Assembly (NCBI RefSeq): GCF_018332695.1
Contig: NZ_BOQN01000038.1
Coordinates: forward strand, 213,759 to 277,758
Direction: 5' to 3'
Length of the DNA: 64,000 bases
Source: Paractinoplanes toevensis
Lineage (GTDB): Bacteria > Actinomycetota > Actinomycetes > Mycobacteriales > Micromonosporaceae
Part shown: one piece after another, positions 55,950-64,000 of the stretch
How positions within the stretch are numbered: the stretch's first letter is position 1
Layout of the letters: each line of letters begins with the position of its first letter
Notes under the pieces: model-generated
The model's database searches: none
Seen by the model: only the letters and a program-made list of their open reading frames with translations
What the model was told of the DNA's origin: nothing
Made by a program: the position numbers and the translations under genes

Positions 55950-57332
55950 GTGAAGACCTCCGTAACGATCCCGGCCAGCAGATCGGCCCCGCACGCACGT
56001 ACCGTCCTGGCGGTCGGGTCGCTCGGGTTCTTCCTGATCACCCTCGACATCTCGATCGTCAACGTCGCGCTGCCGAACATCACCCGGGAGCTGGGCGGCG
56101 GCACCGCCGGGCAGCAGTGGACGATCGACGGGTACACCCTGGTGTTCGCCTCGCTGCTGCTGTTCGCCGGCAATCTGGCCGACCGGGTCGGCGCCAAGAA
56201 GGCCCTCGTCCTGGGCATCGTCGCGTTCACCCTGGCCTCCGCCGCCTGCGCGGCCGCACCGAGCATCGGGATGCTCGTCGCCGCCCGCTGCGTGCAGGGG
56301 GCCGGGGCTGCGGTGATGTTGCCGGCGTCGATGGCCCTGATCCGGGAGGCGTTCCCGGACACCGGGCGCCGGACCCGGGCGCTGGGGGTCTGGGCCGTGG
56401 GTGGCGCGGTCGCCGCGCTCGTGGGTCAGCCGCTCGGTGGGCTGCTCACCACCGTGGACTGGCGGCTGGTGTTCATCGTCAACCTGCCGGTCGGGGCCGG
56501 CATGGTGCTGTTCCTGCTCGCGGCCGCGCCGTCGCCGACCCGGCCGGCCCGCTTCGACTGGGCCGGGCAGGTGCTGGCGATCGTCGCGCTGTCCGGGCTG
56601 GTCTACGGCCTCATCGAGGGCGGCCACCTGGGGTTCACCTCGCCCGTCGTGGTCACCACCCTGGTGGTCGCCGCGGTCGCGATGGTGGCGTTCGTGGTCG
56701 TCCAGGCGCGCGGGGATCACCCGATGATGCCGCTGGCGCTGTTCGGGTCGAAAGGCTTCCGGATCGCGCTGTCGGCCGGGTTCGCCTTCATGGTCGGCAA
56801 CTACGGCAACGTCTTCGCCACCAGCCTCTTCCTGCAGCAGTACCTGGGCCTGTCCGCACTGCACGCCGGGCTGGTCTACATCCCGTCGGCGGTCTTCGCC
56901 ATCGCCGGCAACCTCGCCAGCGGGCCGGTCACCAACCGGTTCGGGCCGCGGCTGCCGGTCGTCGCGGGTCAGCTGGCCATGGTGGCCGGGCTGGTCGCCC
57001 TGGTCGCCACCGTCCACCTGCGGTCGGTCCCGCTGGTCGCGGTGTGCCTCATCCCGATCGGCGCGGGCGGCTCGCTGGCCATGCCCGCGGTCACCGGCGT
57101 GGTGCTCAGCGGCGTCGCCCCGGGTCTGGCCGGCACCGCCAGCGCGGTGTTCAACACGTTCCGGCAGGTCGGCGGGGCGGTCGCGATCGCCGTCTTCGGG
57201 TCGCTGATGGCCGGCTCGGCGACCTTCCTGCCCGGCATGCGGACCAGTCTGGCGGTCGCCGCGGGTCTGCTGTTCGGCACCGCCCTGATCGGGCTGCGGG
57301 TACAAACAACGAGGGAAGAGGTGATGACGTGA
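55950..57332 (+). CDS. MFS drug exporter, DHA2 family (14 helices)
   Basis: The roughly 460-residue protein has about fourteen helices. Motif A lies in GNLADRVGAKKALVLG, the DHA2 mark in LDISIVNVALPNI and the antiporter motif C region in WAVGGAVAALVGQPLGGLL. It likely exports drugs or metabolites with proton antiport. GTG at 55950 is preferred; TTG at 55938 is possible. Its stop overlaps the aldo/keto reductase start (GTGA). Confidence 0.85.
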   Translation: MKTSVTIPASRSAPHARTVLAVGSLGFFLITLDISIVNVALPNITRELGGGTAGQQWTIDGYTLVFASLLLFAGNLADRVGAKKALVLGIVAFTLASAACAAAPSIGMLVAARCVQGAGAAVMLPASMALIREAFPDTGRRTRALGVWAVGGAVAALVGQPLGGLLTTVDWRLVFIVNLPVGAGMVLFLLAAAPSPTRPARFDWAGQVLAIVALSGLVYGLIEGGHLGFTSPVVVTTLVVAAVAMVAFVVVQARGDHPMMPLALFGSKGFRIALSAGFAFMVGNYGNVFATSLFLQQYLGLSALHAGLVYIPSAVFAIAGNLASGPVTNRFGPRLPVVAGQLAMVAGLVALVATVHLRSVPLVAVCLIPIGAGGSLAMPAVTGVVLSGVAPGLAGTASAVFNTFRQVGGAVAIAVFGSLMAGSATFLPGMRTSLAVAAGLLFGTALIGLRVQTTREEVMT

Positions 57333-58297
57333 AGTTCACGCGACTGGGGCGTACGGGTCTGAAAGTGAGCCGGATCGGGCTGGGGTGCATGAGTTACGGC
57401 GACGCCGCCGCCGGCATGCACGCCTGGACGCTGGGCGAGGACGAGGCGGCGGCCTTCTTCCGGCAGGCCGTCGAGCTGGGCGTCACGTTCTGGGACACCG
57501 CGAACGTCTACCAGGGCGGCACCTCGGAGGAGTTCGTCGGCCGGGCGATCAACCGGTTCTCCCGGCGGGAGGACATCGTGCTCGCCACGAAGGTGAGCGG
57601 CCGGATGCACGACGGGCCCGGCGGCAGCGGCCTGTCCCGCAAGGCGATCCTCGAGCAGGTCGACGCGTCCCTGCGCCGGCTGGGCACCGACTATCTCGAC
57701 GTCTACTACGTCCACCGGTTCGACGCCGAGACACCGGTCGAGGAGACCATGGCGGTGCTGGACGACGTGGTGCGCGCGGGCAAGGTGCGCTACCTGGGTG
57801 CCTCGTCGATGTGGGCGTGGCAGTTCGCGAAGATGCAGCACGCCGCGGTGGCCGGCGGCGGGACGACGTTCGCGGCCATGCAGGACCAGTACAACGTGCT
57901 CAAGCGGGAGGAGGAGCGGGACATGATCCCGATGTGCCTCGATCAGGGCGTCGGCCTCACCCCGTACTCTCCGCTCGCGAAAGGCCGGGCGGCCCGGCCC
58001 TGGGGGCGGCCGACGGCCCGGTCCGACGCGGACGCCGTGGCCAAGGCCTTCGATCGGGAGGCCGACCGGCCGGTGGTGGACGCGGTGCAGAAGGTCGCCG
58101 AGGCCCGTGGCGTTCCGATGGCGCAGGTCGCGCTGGCCTGGGTGCTGTCCAAGCCGGTCGTCTCCTGCCCGATCGTCGGCGCCACCAAGCCGAACCACCT
58201 GCCCGACGCCGTCGCCGCCCTGGACCTCGAACTCACCGGCGACGAGATCGCCGAGCTGGAGCGGAGCTACACACCGCAGGACAACTACTGGTGGTGA
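57329..58297 (+). CDS. Aldo/keto reductase
   Basis: The 322-residue AKR has LGRTGLKVSRIGLGCMSYG, the Asp and Tyr in FWDTANVYQGG, Lys in ATKVSG and His in VYYVHRFD, so the catalytic tetrad is complete. IVGATKPNHLPDAV forms the NADPH site. It is translationally coupled to the MFS exporter and followed by the YciI/ECF42 pair after an ECF-type promoter. It resembles YhdN-type AKRs acting on aldehydes. Confidence 0.88.
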   Translation: MKFTRLGRTGLKVSRIGLGCMSYGDAAAGMHAWTLGEDEAAAFFRQAVELGVTFWDTANVYQGGTSEEFVGRAINRFSRREDIVLATKVSGRMHDGPGGSGLSRKAILEQVDASLRRLGTDYLDVYYVHRFDAETPVEETMAVLDDVVRAGKVRYLGASSMWAWQFAKMQHAAVAGGGTTFAAMQDQYNVLKREEERDMIPMCLDQGVGLTPYSPLAKGRAARPWGRPTARSDADAVAKAFDREADRPVVDAVQKVAEARGVPMAQVALAWVLSKPVVSCPIVGATKPNHLPDAVAALDLELTGDEIAELERSYTPQDNYWW

Positions 58298-58314
58298 AAA
58301 ACTTTCTGGCCGGG

Positions 58315-58341
58315 TGTCGAACGGGCCGGTCGCCAACCGAC
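58315..58341 (+). promoter_or_regulatory. ECF42-type promoter of the YciI/sigma operon
   Basis: TGTCGA (58315-58320), 17 bases, CGAC (58338-58341). This fits the ECF42 target promoter as I recall it (TGTCGA at -35, CGA/TC at -10). It lies about 40 bases before the YciI start, consistent with autoregulation by the linked sigma factor. Confidence 0.6.
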
Positions 58342-58379
58342 GCGTAGGTGAAAGAGCACCCTGACCGGAGGAGACAGCA

Positions 58380-58808
58380 ATGCGATTCTTGGTGATCACG
58401 AAGGCCACCGCGGACAGCGAGGCCGGTGTGCAGCCCGCCACCGAGGAGTTCGAGACGGCCGGCAAGTTCATCGAGGAGATGGTCGACGCCGGTGTGCTGC
58501 TGGCCGCCGAGGGCATCACGCCCAGCGCCCAGGGCGTGCGGATCTACTTCGACGGCGACGCCAAGACCGTGGTGGACGGGCCGTTCACCGAGACCAAAGA
58601 GCTCATCGCCGGCTTCTTCCTGGTCGAGATGAAGTCGATCGAGGAGTGCGTCGAGTGGTTCAAGCGCTACCCGGCCCCGCGGCTGAGCAACGGGGACTCG
58701 ACCAACCTCGAGATCCGCCGGGTCTACGGCGCCGAGGACTTCGGCGACAACATGACCGCCGAGCAGCAGCAGGCCGTCAAGGAGCGGGACGCCAAGGGCA
58801 TCTGGTAA
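58380..58808 (+). CDS. YciI/DGPF-domain protein, partner of the ECF42 sigma factor
   Basis: The 142-residue protein has the DGPF motif in VVDGPFTETKELIAGFFLVEM. Start region MRFLVITKATADSE; GGAGGAG lies seven bases before the ATG. DGPF proteins are almost always encoded next to ECF42 sigma factors, and their role in controlling the sigma factor is unclear. The sigma gene follows by ten bases. Confidence 0.9.
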   Translation: MRFLVITKATADSEAGVQPATEEFETAGKFIEEMVDAGVLLAAEGITPSAQGVRIYFDGDAKTVVDGPFTETKELIAGFFLVEMKSIEECVEWFKRYPAPRLSNGDSTNLEIRRVYGAEDFGDNMTAEQQQAVKERDAKGIW

Positions 58809-58818
58809 ACCGGGGGCC

Positions 58819-60066
58819 GTGGCCACTGACACCCACCGCGCGATCGAGGCCGTCTGGCGGATCGAGGCGCCGCGGCTCATCGCCGGACTGAGCAGGCTCG
58901 TGCGCGACGTCGGCGTGGCCGAGGAGTTGGCTCAGGACGCGCTGGTCGCGGCGCTGGAGCAGTGGCCGGACGGCGGCGTGCCGAGCAATCCGGGTGCGTG
59001 GTTGATGACCGTCGCGAAGCGCCGGGCCGTCGACCAGATCCGGCGCGACGAGACCTTCCGGCGCAAGGTCGAGGAGGTCGGCCGGGACCTGGCGGAATCC
59101 ACCCCGGACATCGCCGCGTCGGTGGCCGAGGACGACGGCATCGGCGACGACCGGCTGCGGCTGGTGTTCGTGGCCTGCCATCCGGTGCTGTCCACCGAGG
59201 CCCGCACCGCGCTGACCCTGCGACTCCTCGGTGGCCTGACCACCGGGGAGATCGCCCGGGCCTTCCTGGTGCCGGAAACGACCGTGGCGCAGCGGATCGT
59301 GCGGGCCAAGAAGACACTGGCCGGCGCCGGGGTGCCGTTCGAGGTGCCGCAGGGCGCGGAGCTGGCGGCCCGGCTCGCGTCGGTGCTCGAGGTCGTCTAC
59401 CTGATCTTCAACGAGGGCTATTCGGCCACCGCCGGCGACGACTGGATGCGGCCGGCGCTGTGCGAGGACGCCCTGCGGCTGGGCCGGGTCCTGGCCCGGC
59501 TGGCCCCGCGCGAACCCGAGGTGCACGGCCTGGTGGCGCTGATGGAGATCCAGGCCTCCCGGGCGGCCGCGCGCACCGGCCCGGCCGGCGAGCCGATCCT
59601 GCTGGCCGACCAGAACCGGGCCCACTGGGACCAGCTGCTGATCCGCCGCGGCCTGGCCGCGCTGGAGTGGGCCGAGGCCCTGAACGGCCAGCCCGGCCCG
59701 TACGTGCTGCAGGCAGCCATCGCCGCCTGCCACGCCCGGGCCCGCCGCTTCACCGACACCGACTGGGAGCGCATCGCCCGGCTCTACGAGCGGCTGGCCG
59801 AGGCGATGCCGTCCCCGGTGGTCGAGCTGAACCGTGCGGTGGCGCTGTCCATGGCGTTCGGGCCGGCGACCGGGCTGGCGCTGCTGGACCAGCTGATGGC
59901 CGTCCCGGCCCTGCGGAGCTATCACCTGCTGCCCAGCGTGCGCGGCGACTTCCTGGTCCGGCTGGGCCGGCCCGCCGAGGCGCGGGTGGAGTTCGAGCGG
60001 GCGGCGTCGCTGACCCGCAACGAGCGGGAGCGCACCCTGCTGCTGGACCGCGCCGCCGCCCTTTAA
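58819..60066 (+). CDS. ECF42-group RNA polymerase sigma factor with C-terminal extension
   Basis: The 415-residue protein has sigma region 2 at the start (RDVGVAEELAQDALVAAL, PGAWLMTVAKRRAVDQIRRD) and region 4 (LLGGLTTGEIARAFLVPETTVAQRIVRAK). A DUF6596/TPR-like helical extension of about 230 residues follows. This matches ECF42 factors, which use the extension instead of an anti-sigma factor. GTG start at 58819. The tail overlaps the convergent helicase gene by four bases. Confidence 0.9.
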   Translation: MATDTHRAIEAVWRIEAPRLIAGLSRLVRDVGVAEELAQDALVAALEQWPDGGVPSNPGAWLMTVAKRRAVDQIRRDETFRRKVEEVGRDLAESTPDIAASVAEDDGIGDDRLRLVFVACHPVLSTEARTALTLRLLGGLTTGEIARAFLVPETTVAQRIVRAKKTLAGAGVPFEVPQGAELAARLASVLEVVYLIFNEGYSATAGDDWMRPALCEDALRLGRVLARLAPREPEVHGLVALMEIQASRAAARTGPAGEPILLADQNRAHWDQLLIRRGLAALEWAEALNGQPGPYVLQAAIAACHARARRFTDTDWERIARLYERLAEAMPSPVVELNRAVALSMAFGPATGLALLDQLMAVPALRSYHLLPSVRGDFLVRLGRPAEARVEFERAASLTRNERERTLLLDRAAAL

Positions 60067-61739
60067 CGGACGAAGCGCTCCCGGCGGACCGTGGGGCGCC
60101 GGCCCCGGATGGTGCTGCGCTGCATCGCCGCGATGACCATGTCGGCGGCCGGCTCCGGCACCTCGACCAGGGAGAACCGGTCGGTGATCTGGATGGCGCC
60201 GATGTCCCGGGCGCTGAGCCCGGACTCGCCGGCGATCGCGCCGACCAGGTCCTGCGGGCGCAGCCCGGCCCGCCGGCCGATACCGAAGAACAGCCGGGCC
60301 ACGCTCGAGTCGGACGGCCGGTCCCGCCGGCCACCACCCTGCCGCGGCTCCCGGCGGTCGCCGGCCGACGGGGCAGGCGACGGGATCTCTTCCTCCTCGA
60401 CGTCGCCGCCGGCCGCCTCGTGCAGCAGCTTCACGGCGGCGAGGGCGATGTTCTCCACGTCGAACTCGTCGGTCAGCGAGTCGAGGACGACCCGGAACCG
60501 CTCGAGGTCGTCGGTTTCCAGGCTGGCCTGCAACGCCGTACGCGTCAATTCCAGCCGCCGGGCGCGCAGGTCGGTGACCGTCGGCAGTTTTTCCAGGGTG
60601 ATGCGCTGGCCGGTGAGCCGCTCGATGGCCTTGAGCATCCGCTGCTCGCGCGGTTCGGCGAGGGTGATCGCGGAGCCCTCGCGGCCGGCCCGGCCGACCC
60701 GGCCGATCCGGTGCACGTACGCCTCGGGGGCGGCCGGCACGTTGAAGTTGATCACGTGGGTCAGCTGTTCGACGTCCAGGCCGCGAGCCGCCACGTCGGT
60801 CGCGACCAGCAGCTCGGTGGTGCCGGCGCGCAGCCGGCCCATCACCCGGTCGCGCTGGTCCTGGCTCATCCCGCCGTGCAGGGCCTCGGCCCGGTAACCA
60901 CGGCCGTTCAGCGTCTCGGTGACCTGGTCGACCTCTTCCCGGGTGCGGCAGAAGACGATCGCCGAGGTCGGCGCCTCCACGTCGAGGATCCGGCCGAGGG
61001 CGGCCGTCTTGTGGGCGCGGGCGACGATGTAGGCGCTCTGCCGGACCAGCGGCAGCTCGCCCGGTTCGACACCCTTGCGGCCCATCGTGATTCGGACCGG
61101 GTCGCGCAGGTGGCGGCGGGCGATGCCGTCGATGCGGGGCGGCATCGTGGCCGAGAAGAGGACGGTCTGCCGGCTCTCCGGCGTCTCGGCCAGGATCGCC
61201 TCGATGTCCTCGGCGAAGCCCATGTCCAGCATCTCGTCGGCCTCGTCGAGCACGACGGTGCGTACGTCGCCCAGCTTCAGGGTGGCCCGCTCGATGTGGT
61301 CGAGCACCCGGCCCGGCGTGCCGACGACGACGTCCACGCCGCGGGCCAGCGCCTGCAGCTGGCGTCCGATCGGCTGCCCGCCGTACACCGGCAGCACGCG
61401 AACGCCCAGCTCACGGCCGTACCGATGGACGGCCTGGGACACCTGCTCGGCCAGTTCGCGGGTCGGCACGAGCACCAGCGCCCCCGGGCCGGCGTCCCGC
61501 CGGCCGGCGGTCAGCGACTGCAGCACGGGCAGCGCGAACGCGGCGGTCTTGCCGGTGCCGGTCGCCGCCTGGCCCACCAGGTCGTGGCCGGCCACCAGCG
61601 GCGGGATCGCCTCCTGCTGGATCGGGGTCGGTTCTTCGTAGCCGAGGCTGGTCAGTGCACGGAGCAGTTCCGCCCGCAACCCCAGTGCGGCGAAGCCCGC
61701 CACGGACTCGAACGGATCATTTTCCATGGTGACAACCAT
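60063..61739 (-). CDS. DEAD-box RNA helicase (DeaD/CsdA-like) with RNA-binding tail
   Basis: The 558-residue protein has Q motif and P-loop ATGTGKTAAFALPVL, DEAD in VVLDEADEMLDMGF, SAT in FSATMPPRI and the C-domain motifs VATDVAARGLDV and HRIGRVGRAG. The C-terminal DbpA-type RNA-binding domain is RPQDLVGAIAGESGL through RSTIRGRRPTVR. It unwinds RNA in cold adaptation or ribosome assembly. Start MVVTMENDPF at 61739 or the Met at 61727. It is not the RNA-polymerase-associated HelR. Confidence 0.9.
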   Translation of the reverse strand: MVVTMENDPFESVAGFAALGLRAELLRALTSLGYEEPTPIQQEAIPPLVAGHDLVGQAATGTGKTAAFALPVLQSLTAGRRDAGPGALVLVPTRELAEQVSQAVHRYGRELGVRVLPVYGGQPIGRQLQALARGVDVVVGTPGRVLDHIERATLKLGDVRTVVLDEADEMLDMGFAEDIEAILAETPESRQTVLFSATMPPRIDGIARRHLRDPVRITMGRKGVEPGELPLVRQSAYIVARAHKTAALGRILDVEAPTSAIVFCRTREEVDQVTETLNGRGYRAEALHGGMSQDQRDRVMGRLRAGTTELLVATDVAARGLDVEQLTHVINFNVPAAPEAYVHRIGRVGRAGREGSAITLAEPREQRMLKAIERLTGQRITLEKLPTVTDLRARRLELTRTALQASLETDDLERFRVVLDSLTDEFDVENIALAAVKLLHEAAGGDVEEEEIPSPAPSAGDRREPRQGGGRRDRPSDSSVARLFFGIGRRAGLRPQDLVGAIAGESGLSARDIGAIQITDRFSLVEVPEPAADMVIAAMQRSTIRGRRPTVRRERFVR

Positions 61740-61781
61740 AGGAGTAGTTGGTTCTCGCTCGGATTCGGGTATTCCGGCGGT

Positions 61782-62252
61782 ATGGAGCGTGGCTTTGTCG
61801 TCCAGCGGCACCGGGCCAGCCGGCTGCACTACGACTTCCGGCTGGAACTCGACGGTGTGCTGGTCAGCTGGGCCGTGCCGAAAGGTCCGACGCTCGATCC
61901 GGCGGTGCGTCGCGGTGCCTACCGGGTCGAGGACCACGCGCTGAGCCACGCCGACTTCGAGGGCGTGATCGGCGCCGGGAAGTACGGCGGCGGCGACGTG
62001 ATCGTCTGGGACAACGGGACCTGGGTGCCGGACGAGGCGGCCGATCCGGCGGCGGCTCTGGCCGCCGGCGAGCTTCATTTCGATCTGTACGGCGTAAAGC
62101 TGCACGGCCGGTTCGTCCTGATCCACACCCGCGGCAAGGACTGGCTGTTGCTGCACAAACGGGACGAGTTCGCGGTCGAGGGCTGGGATGCCGAGGACCA
62201 CCCGCGGTCGGTGCTGACCGGCCGTACGAACGACGAAGTCAAGGCGACCTGA
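61782..62252 (+). CDS. Stand-alone LigD 3'-phosphoesterase-domain protein
   Basis: The 156-residue protein corresponds to only the phosphoesterase domain of bacterial LigD. Catalytic residues are in SRLHYDFRLELDG (His, Asp), VEDHALSHADFEGVI (His) and AGKYGGGDVIVWDNGTW. In NHEJ this domain trims 3' phosphates and ribonucleotides at broken ends. Ku follows ten bases later in the same operon. The polymerase and ligase parts are not present in the window. Confidence 0.88.
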   Translation: MERGFVVQRHRASRLHYDFRLELDGVLVSWAVPKGPTLDPAVRRGAYRVEDHALSHADFEGVIGAGKYGGGDVIVWDNGTWVPDEAADPAAALAAGELHFDLYGVKLHGRFVLIHTRGKDWLLLHKRDEFAVEGWDAEDHPRSVLTGRTNDEVKAT

Positions 62253-62262
62253 AGGAGTTCAC

Positions 62263-63096
62263 ATGGCGCGGCCCATCTGGACCGGGGCGATCACGTTCGG
62301 GCTGGTCTCGGTGCCGGTCTCGATGTATTCGGCGACCCACGAGCACGAGGTGTCGTTTCACCAGTTCGAGAAGGACACGTCCGACCGGATCCGGTACAAG
62401 CGGGTCAACGAGCGCACCGGCAAGGAGGTGGACTACGACGACATCGTCAAGGGTGCCGAGGTGAGCGGCGGCGATTACGTGATGCTGGACGCCGACGAAC
62501 TCGACTCGGTCGCACCCGGCCAGTCCCGCAGTCTGGAGATCGACCGCTTCGTCGACCTGGACGACATCGACCCGCTTTACTACCAGCGGACCTACTACCT
62601 CGGCCCGGGCAAGAAGGAGACGGCCAAGGTGTACGGGCTGCTGCGGGACGCGATGACCGACGCGAACCGGGCCGCCATCGGCACGCTGGTCATGCGGGGC
62701 AAGGAGTACCTGGCCGCGATCCGGGCCGAGAAGGACCTGTTGATCCTGCAGACGATGTACTTCGCCGACGAGGTGCGCGACCCCAAGGCGGAGATCGACG
62801 GCCTGCCCCGGCGCGGTGCCGCCAAGAAGGCCGAGCTCGCCATGGCCCAGCAGCTGATCGACTCGATGGCCGGCCCGTGGAAGCCCAAGGACTTCCGGGA
62901 CACCTACACCGACCGGGTGAAAAAGCTGATCAAGCAGAAGAGCGCCGGCAAGAAGGTCACGGTGGCCGAGGCCGCGCCGGAGCCGACCAACGTGACCGAC
63001 CTGTTCGAGGTGCTCAAGCGCAGCGTGGAGAACGCCCAGAAGCGCCGCTCCGCGAAGCCGGCCAAGAAGGCCGCGACCAAGAAAAAGGCCTCCTGA
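62263..63096 (+). CDS. ku: Non-homologous end-joining protein Ku
   Basis: The 277-residue Ku begins MARPIWTGAITFGLVSVPVSM, a strong family match, and has the core VNERTGKEVDYDDIVKGAE and PLYYQRTYYLGPG. The C-terminal tail (QKRRSAKPAKKAATKKKAS) is Lys-rich, as in DNA-bridging actinobacterial Ku. It forms a ring homodimer on double-strand ends and recruits LigD. GGAG lies seven bases before the ATG. Confidence 0.95.
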   Translation: MARPIWTGAITFGLVSVPVSMYSATHEHEVSFHQFEKDTSDRIRYKRVNERTGKEVDYDDIVKGAEVSGGDYVMLDADELDSVAPGQSRSLEIDRFVDLDDIDPLYYQRTYYLGPGKKETAKVYGLLRDAMTDANRAAIGTLVMRGKEYLAAIRAEKDLLILQTMYFADEVRDPKAEIDGLPRRGAAKKAELAMAQQLIDSMAGPWKPKDFRDTYTDRVKKLIKQKSAGKKVTVAEAAPEPTNVTDLFEVLKRSVENAQKRRSAKPAKKAATKKKAS

Positions 63097-63102
63097 CGTA
63101 CG

Positions 63103-63127
63103 GATTCACCGAGCTTTTCGGGGGTAG
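63103..63127 (+). promoter_or_regulatory. Sigma-B-like promoter for the DUF1360 gene
   Basis: GATT (63103-63106), 15 bases, GGGTAG (63122-63127), about 35 bases before the ATG. It fits the GNNT-N14-16-GGGTAY stress-promoter pattern. Confidence 0.5.
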
Positions 63128-63160
63128 ACGCAGTTCACCCCCGATCCGAGGAGAACGCGG

Positions 63161-63682
63161 ATGTTCAACACCGTCCGGGACAGGATGTCGCGAGCCGCCG
63201 ACGGCTACGCACCGCACGAGCATCGGCCGCTGGACGGCTACGTGACCGCGATGGGAGCCTTCGGCGGGCTGGCCGTCGCCCTCGCCGTCGCCGCCCGCGC
63301 CACCGGCCGGCCGGTTCCCGAGCGGCCGTCCCTCAAGGACGTCGCGCTGGTCTCGATGGCCACCCACAAGCTGAGCCGGCTGCTGGCCAAGGACGCGGTC
63401 ACCAGCCCGCTGCGCGCCCCGTTCGCCGAGTACTCCGGTCCGGCCGGGGCCGGCGAGCTCAACGAGGAGGTCCGGGATTCCGGCAGCAGCGTGCGGCACG
63501 GCTTCGGCGAGCTGATCACCTGCCCGTTCTGCCTCGCCGTGTGGGTGGCCACCGGCCTGACCGGCGGCCTGGTGCTGGCGCCGCGGCTGACCCGGCTGGG
63601 CGCGACCGTCCTGACCGCGACCGCGGTCTCCGATTTTCTGCAGTTCGCCTACGACGCCGCCAAGAAGAGCACCGAGGGATGA
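63161..63682 (+). CDS. DUF1360 membrane protein
   Basis: The 173-residue protein has two to three hydrophobic helices and the DUF1360 marks LVSMATHKLSRLLAKDAVTSPLRAPF and ELITCPFCLAVWVATG. The Cys-Pro-x-x-Cys may bind a metal or form a disulfide. Related B. subtilis-type proteins are spore or stress proteins of unknown activity. GAGGAG precedes the ATG. Confidence 0.85.
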   Translation: MFNTVRDRMSRAADGYAPHEHRPLDGYVTAMGAFGGLAVALAVAARATGRPVPERPSLKDVALVSMATHKLSRLLAKDAVTSPLRAPFAEYSGPAGAGELNEEVRDSGSSVRHGFGELITCPFCLAVWVATGLTGGLVLAPRLTRLGATVLTATAVSDFLQFAYDAAKKSTEG

Positions 63683-63688
63683 AACGGC

Positions 63689-63713
63689 GTTTGGGCCTTC
63701 CCGCGGCGGGCAA
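63689..63713 (+). promoter_or_regulatory. Sigma-B-like promoter for the YtxH-like gene
   Basis: GTTT (63689-63692), 15 bases, GGGCAA (63708-63713). The -10 differs from GGGTAY at position four. It lies 44 bases before the ATG at 63758. Confidence 0.4.
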
Positions 63714-63757
63714 CCTTCTGATGGCGCAGGAGCGAGAGAACACGGAGTGGATATCTG

Positions 63758-64000
63758 ATGAAGATGCTTAAGTTGGCCGCCGGAGTCGCGGTGGGTTACG
63801 TGCTGGGTTCCCGGGCCGGCCGCGAGAAGTACGAGCAGATCGCCGAGACCGCCCGCAAGGTGCGCGCGAACCCGACCGTCATCCAGGCGCAGGAGAAGGC
63901 CAAGAGCCTGCTGGGCGCCCCGGCCTCGGTGCCCGCCGAGCAGCCGGGCCTGACCGACACGACCCCCAAGCCCCGCCCGCCGAAGACCGAGACGGTGAGC
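63758..64000 (+). CDS. YtxH-like small membrane protein, 3'-truncated by the window
   Basis: The visible 81 codons start MKMLKLAAGVAVGYVLGSRA, a short membrane helix with the glycine-zipper GYVLGSRAGREKYEQ typical of YtxH-like stress proteins. A Lys/Pro-rich hydrophilic stretch follows (ETARKVRANP, PKPRPPKTETVS). It is open at the window edge. The sigma-B-like upstream box and the DUF1360 neighbour suggest a stress protein. Confidence 0.75.
   Translation, partial: MKMLKLAAGVAVGYVLGSRAGREKYEQIAETARKVRANPTVIQAQEKAKSLLGAPASVPAEQPGLTDTTPKPRPPKTETVS

Noticed and set aside
60063..61739. HelR, the RAE-linked helicase that protects RNA polymerase
   Set aside because: The protein has DEAD-box motifs and a DbpA-type RNA-binding tail, so it is an RNA helicase; no RAE precedes it.

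Overview
The window is high-GC DNA (about 70% or more) with GTG and TTG starts, short intergenic gaps and many 4-base stop/start overlaps. Secreted CAP and GH75 proteins, a DUF397 protein, an ECF42 sigma factor, F420-type reductases, a ClgR/PopR-type Clp regulator and rifamycin-inactivating enzymes all point to a filamentous actinobacterium. The style resembles Micromonosporaceae (Actinoplanes-like), but that placement is inference. I saw no rRNA, tRNA, CRISPR array, insertion sequence or prophage. The first and last genes run off the ends.

Layout. 0-9.5 kb: secreted and membrane proteins (sugar dehydrogenase, CAP protein, AI-2E family permease, CPBP protease, SDR, GH75 chitosanase), then a divergent EamA exporter / GlxA-type regulator pair and an MFS transporter. 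9.7-13.7 kb: an MFS exporter and a rifampin phosphotransferase (rph). 13.7-18 kb: small stress-type genes (DUF2945, GDPD, PRC-barrel), an ArsR/M23 pair, and a PopR/ClgR-like regulator convergent with a clpP pair. 18-25.5 kb: an MMPL exporter, small unknowns, a LysR/SDR pair and a two-component system. 25.5-38 kb: the most distinctive region, a SorC-type regulator, a broken DUF1593 gene and a nine-gene sugar operon. It encodes an ABC importer, a split transketolase, an FGGY kinase, a TIM-barrel isomerase and a secreted nucleoside-hydrolase-fold protein. 38-43.6 kb: a membrane protein, an orphan DUF397 protein, an MFS transporter, and a lower-GC accessory patch with an HEPN-like protein. 43.7-52.8 kb: an XRE-NB-ARC-TPR regulator, MarR/azoreductase, hydrolase, cation exchanger, rifampin monooxygenase (rox), and an aldo/keto reductase/TetR pair. 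52.8-64 kb: a class A PBP, an MFS/AKR pair, a YciI/ECF42 sigma module, a DEAD-box helicase, NHEJ genes (LigD phosphoesterase domain, Ku) and small stress-type proteins.

How parts work together. (1) rph and rox lie 37 kb apart and are different rifamycin-inactivating enzymes. Each is preceded by the same 19-bp rifamycin-associated element inside a roughly 72-bp conserved promoter block, so they probably form one rifamycin-induced regulon. (2) The 28-38 kb operon fits import and catabolism of a pentose, best matching the D-apiose route (isomerase, kinase, two-subunit transketolase). A secreted furanosidase-like DUF1593 protein is a plausible supplier, and SorC is a plausible regulator through a 13-bp motif present at both start sites. 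(3) The clpP pair has a PopR-like palindrome upstream and a PopR-like regulator next door whose C-terminus ends in LAA, a likely Clp degron feedback loop. (4) Four small genes carry GTTT-N15-GGGTA-like promoters typical of sigma-B-type stress sigma factors.
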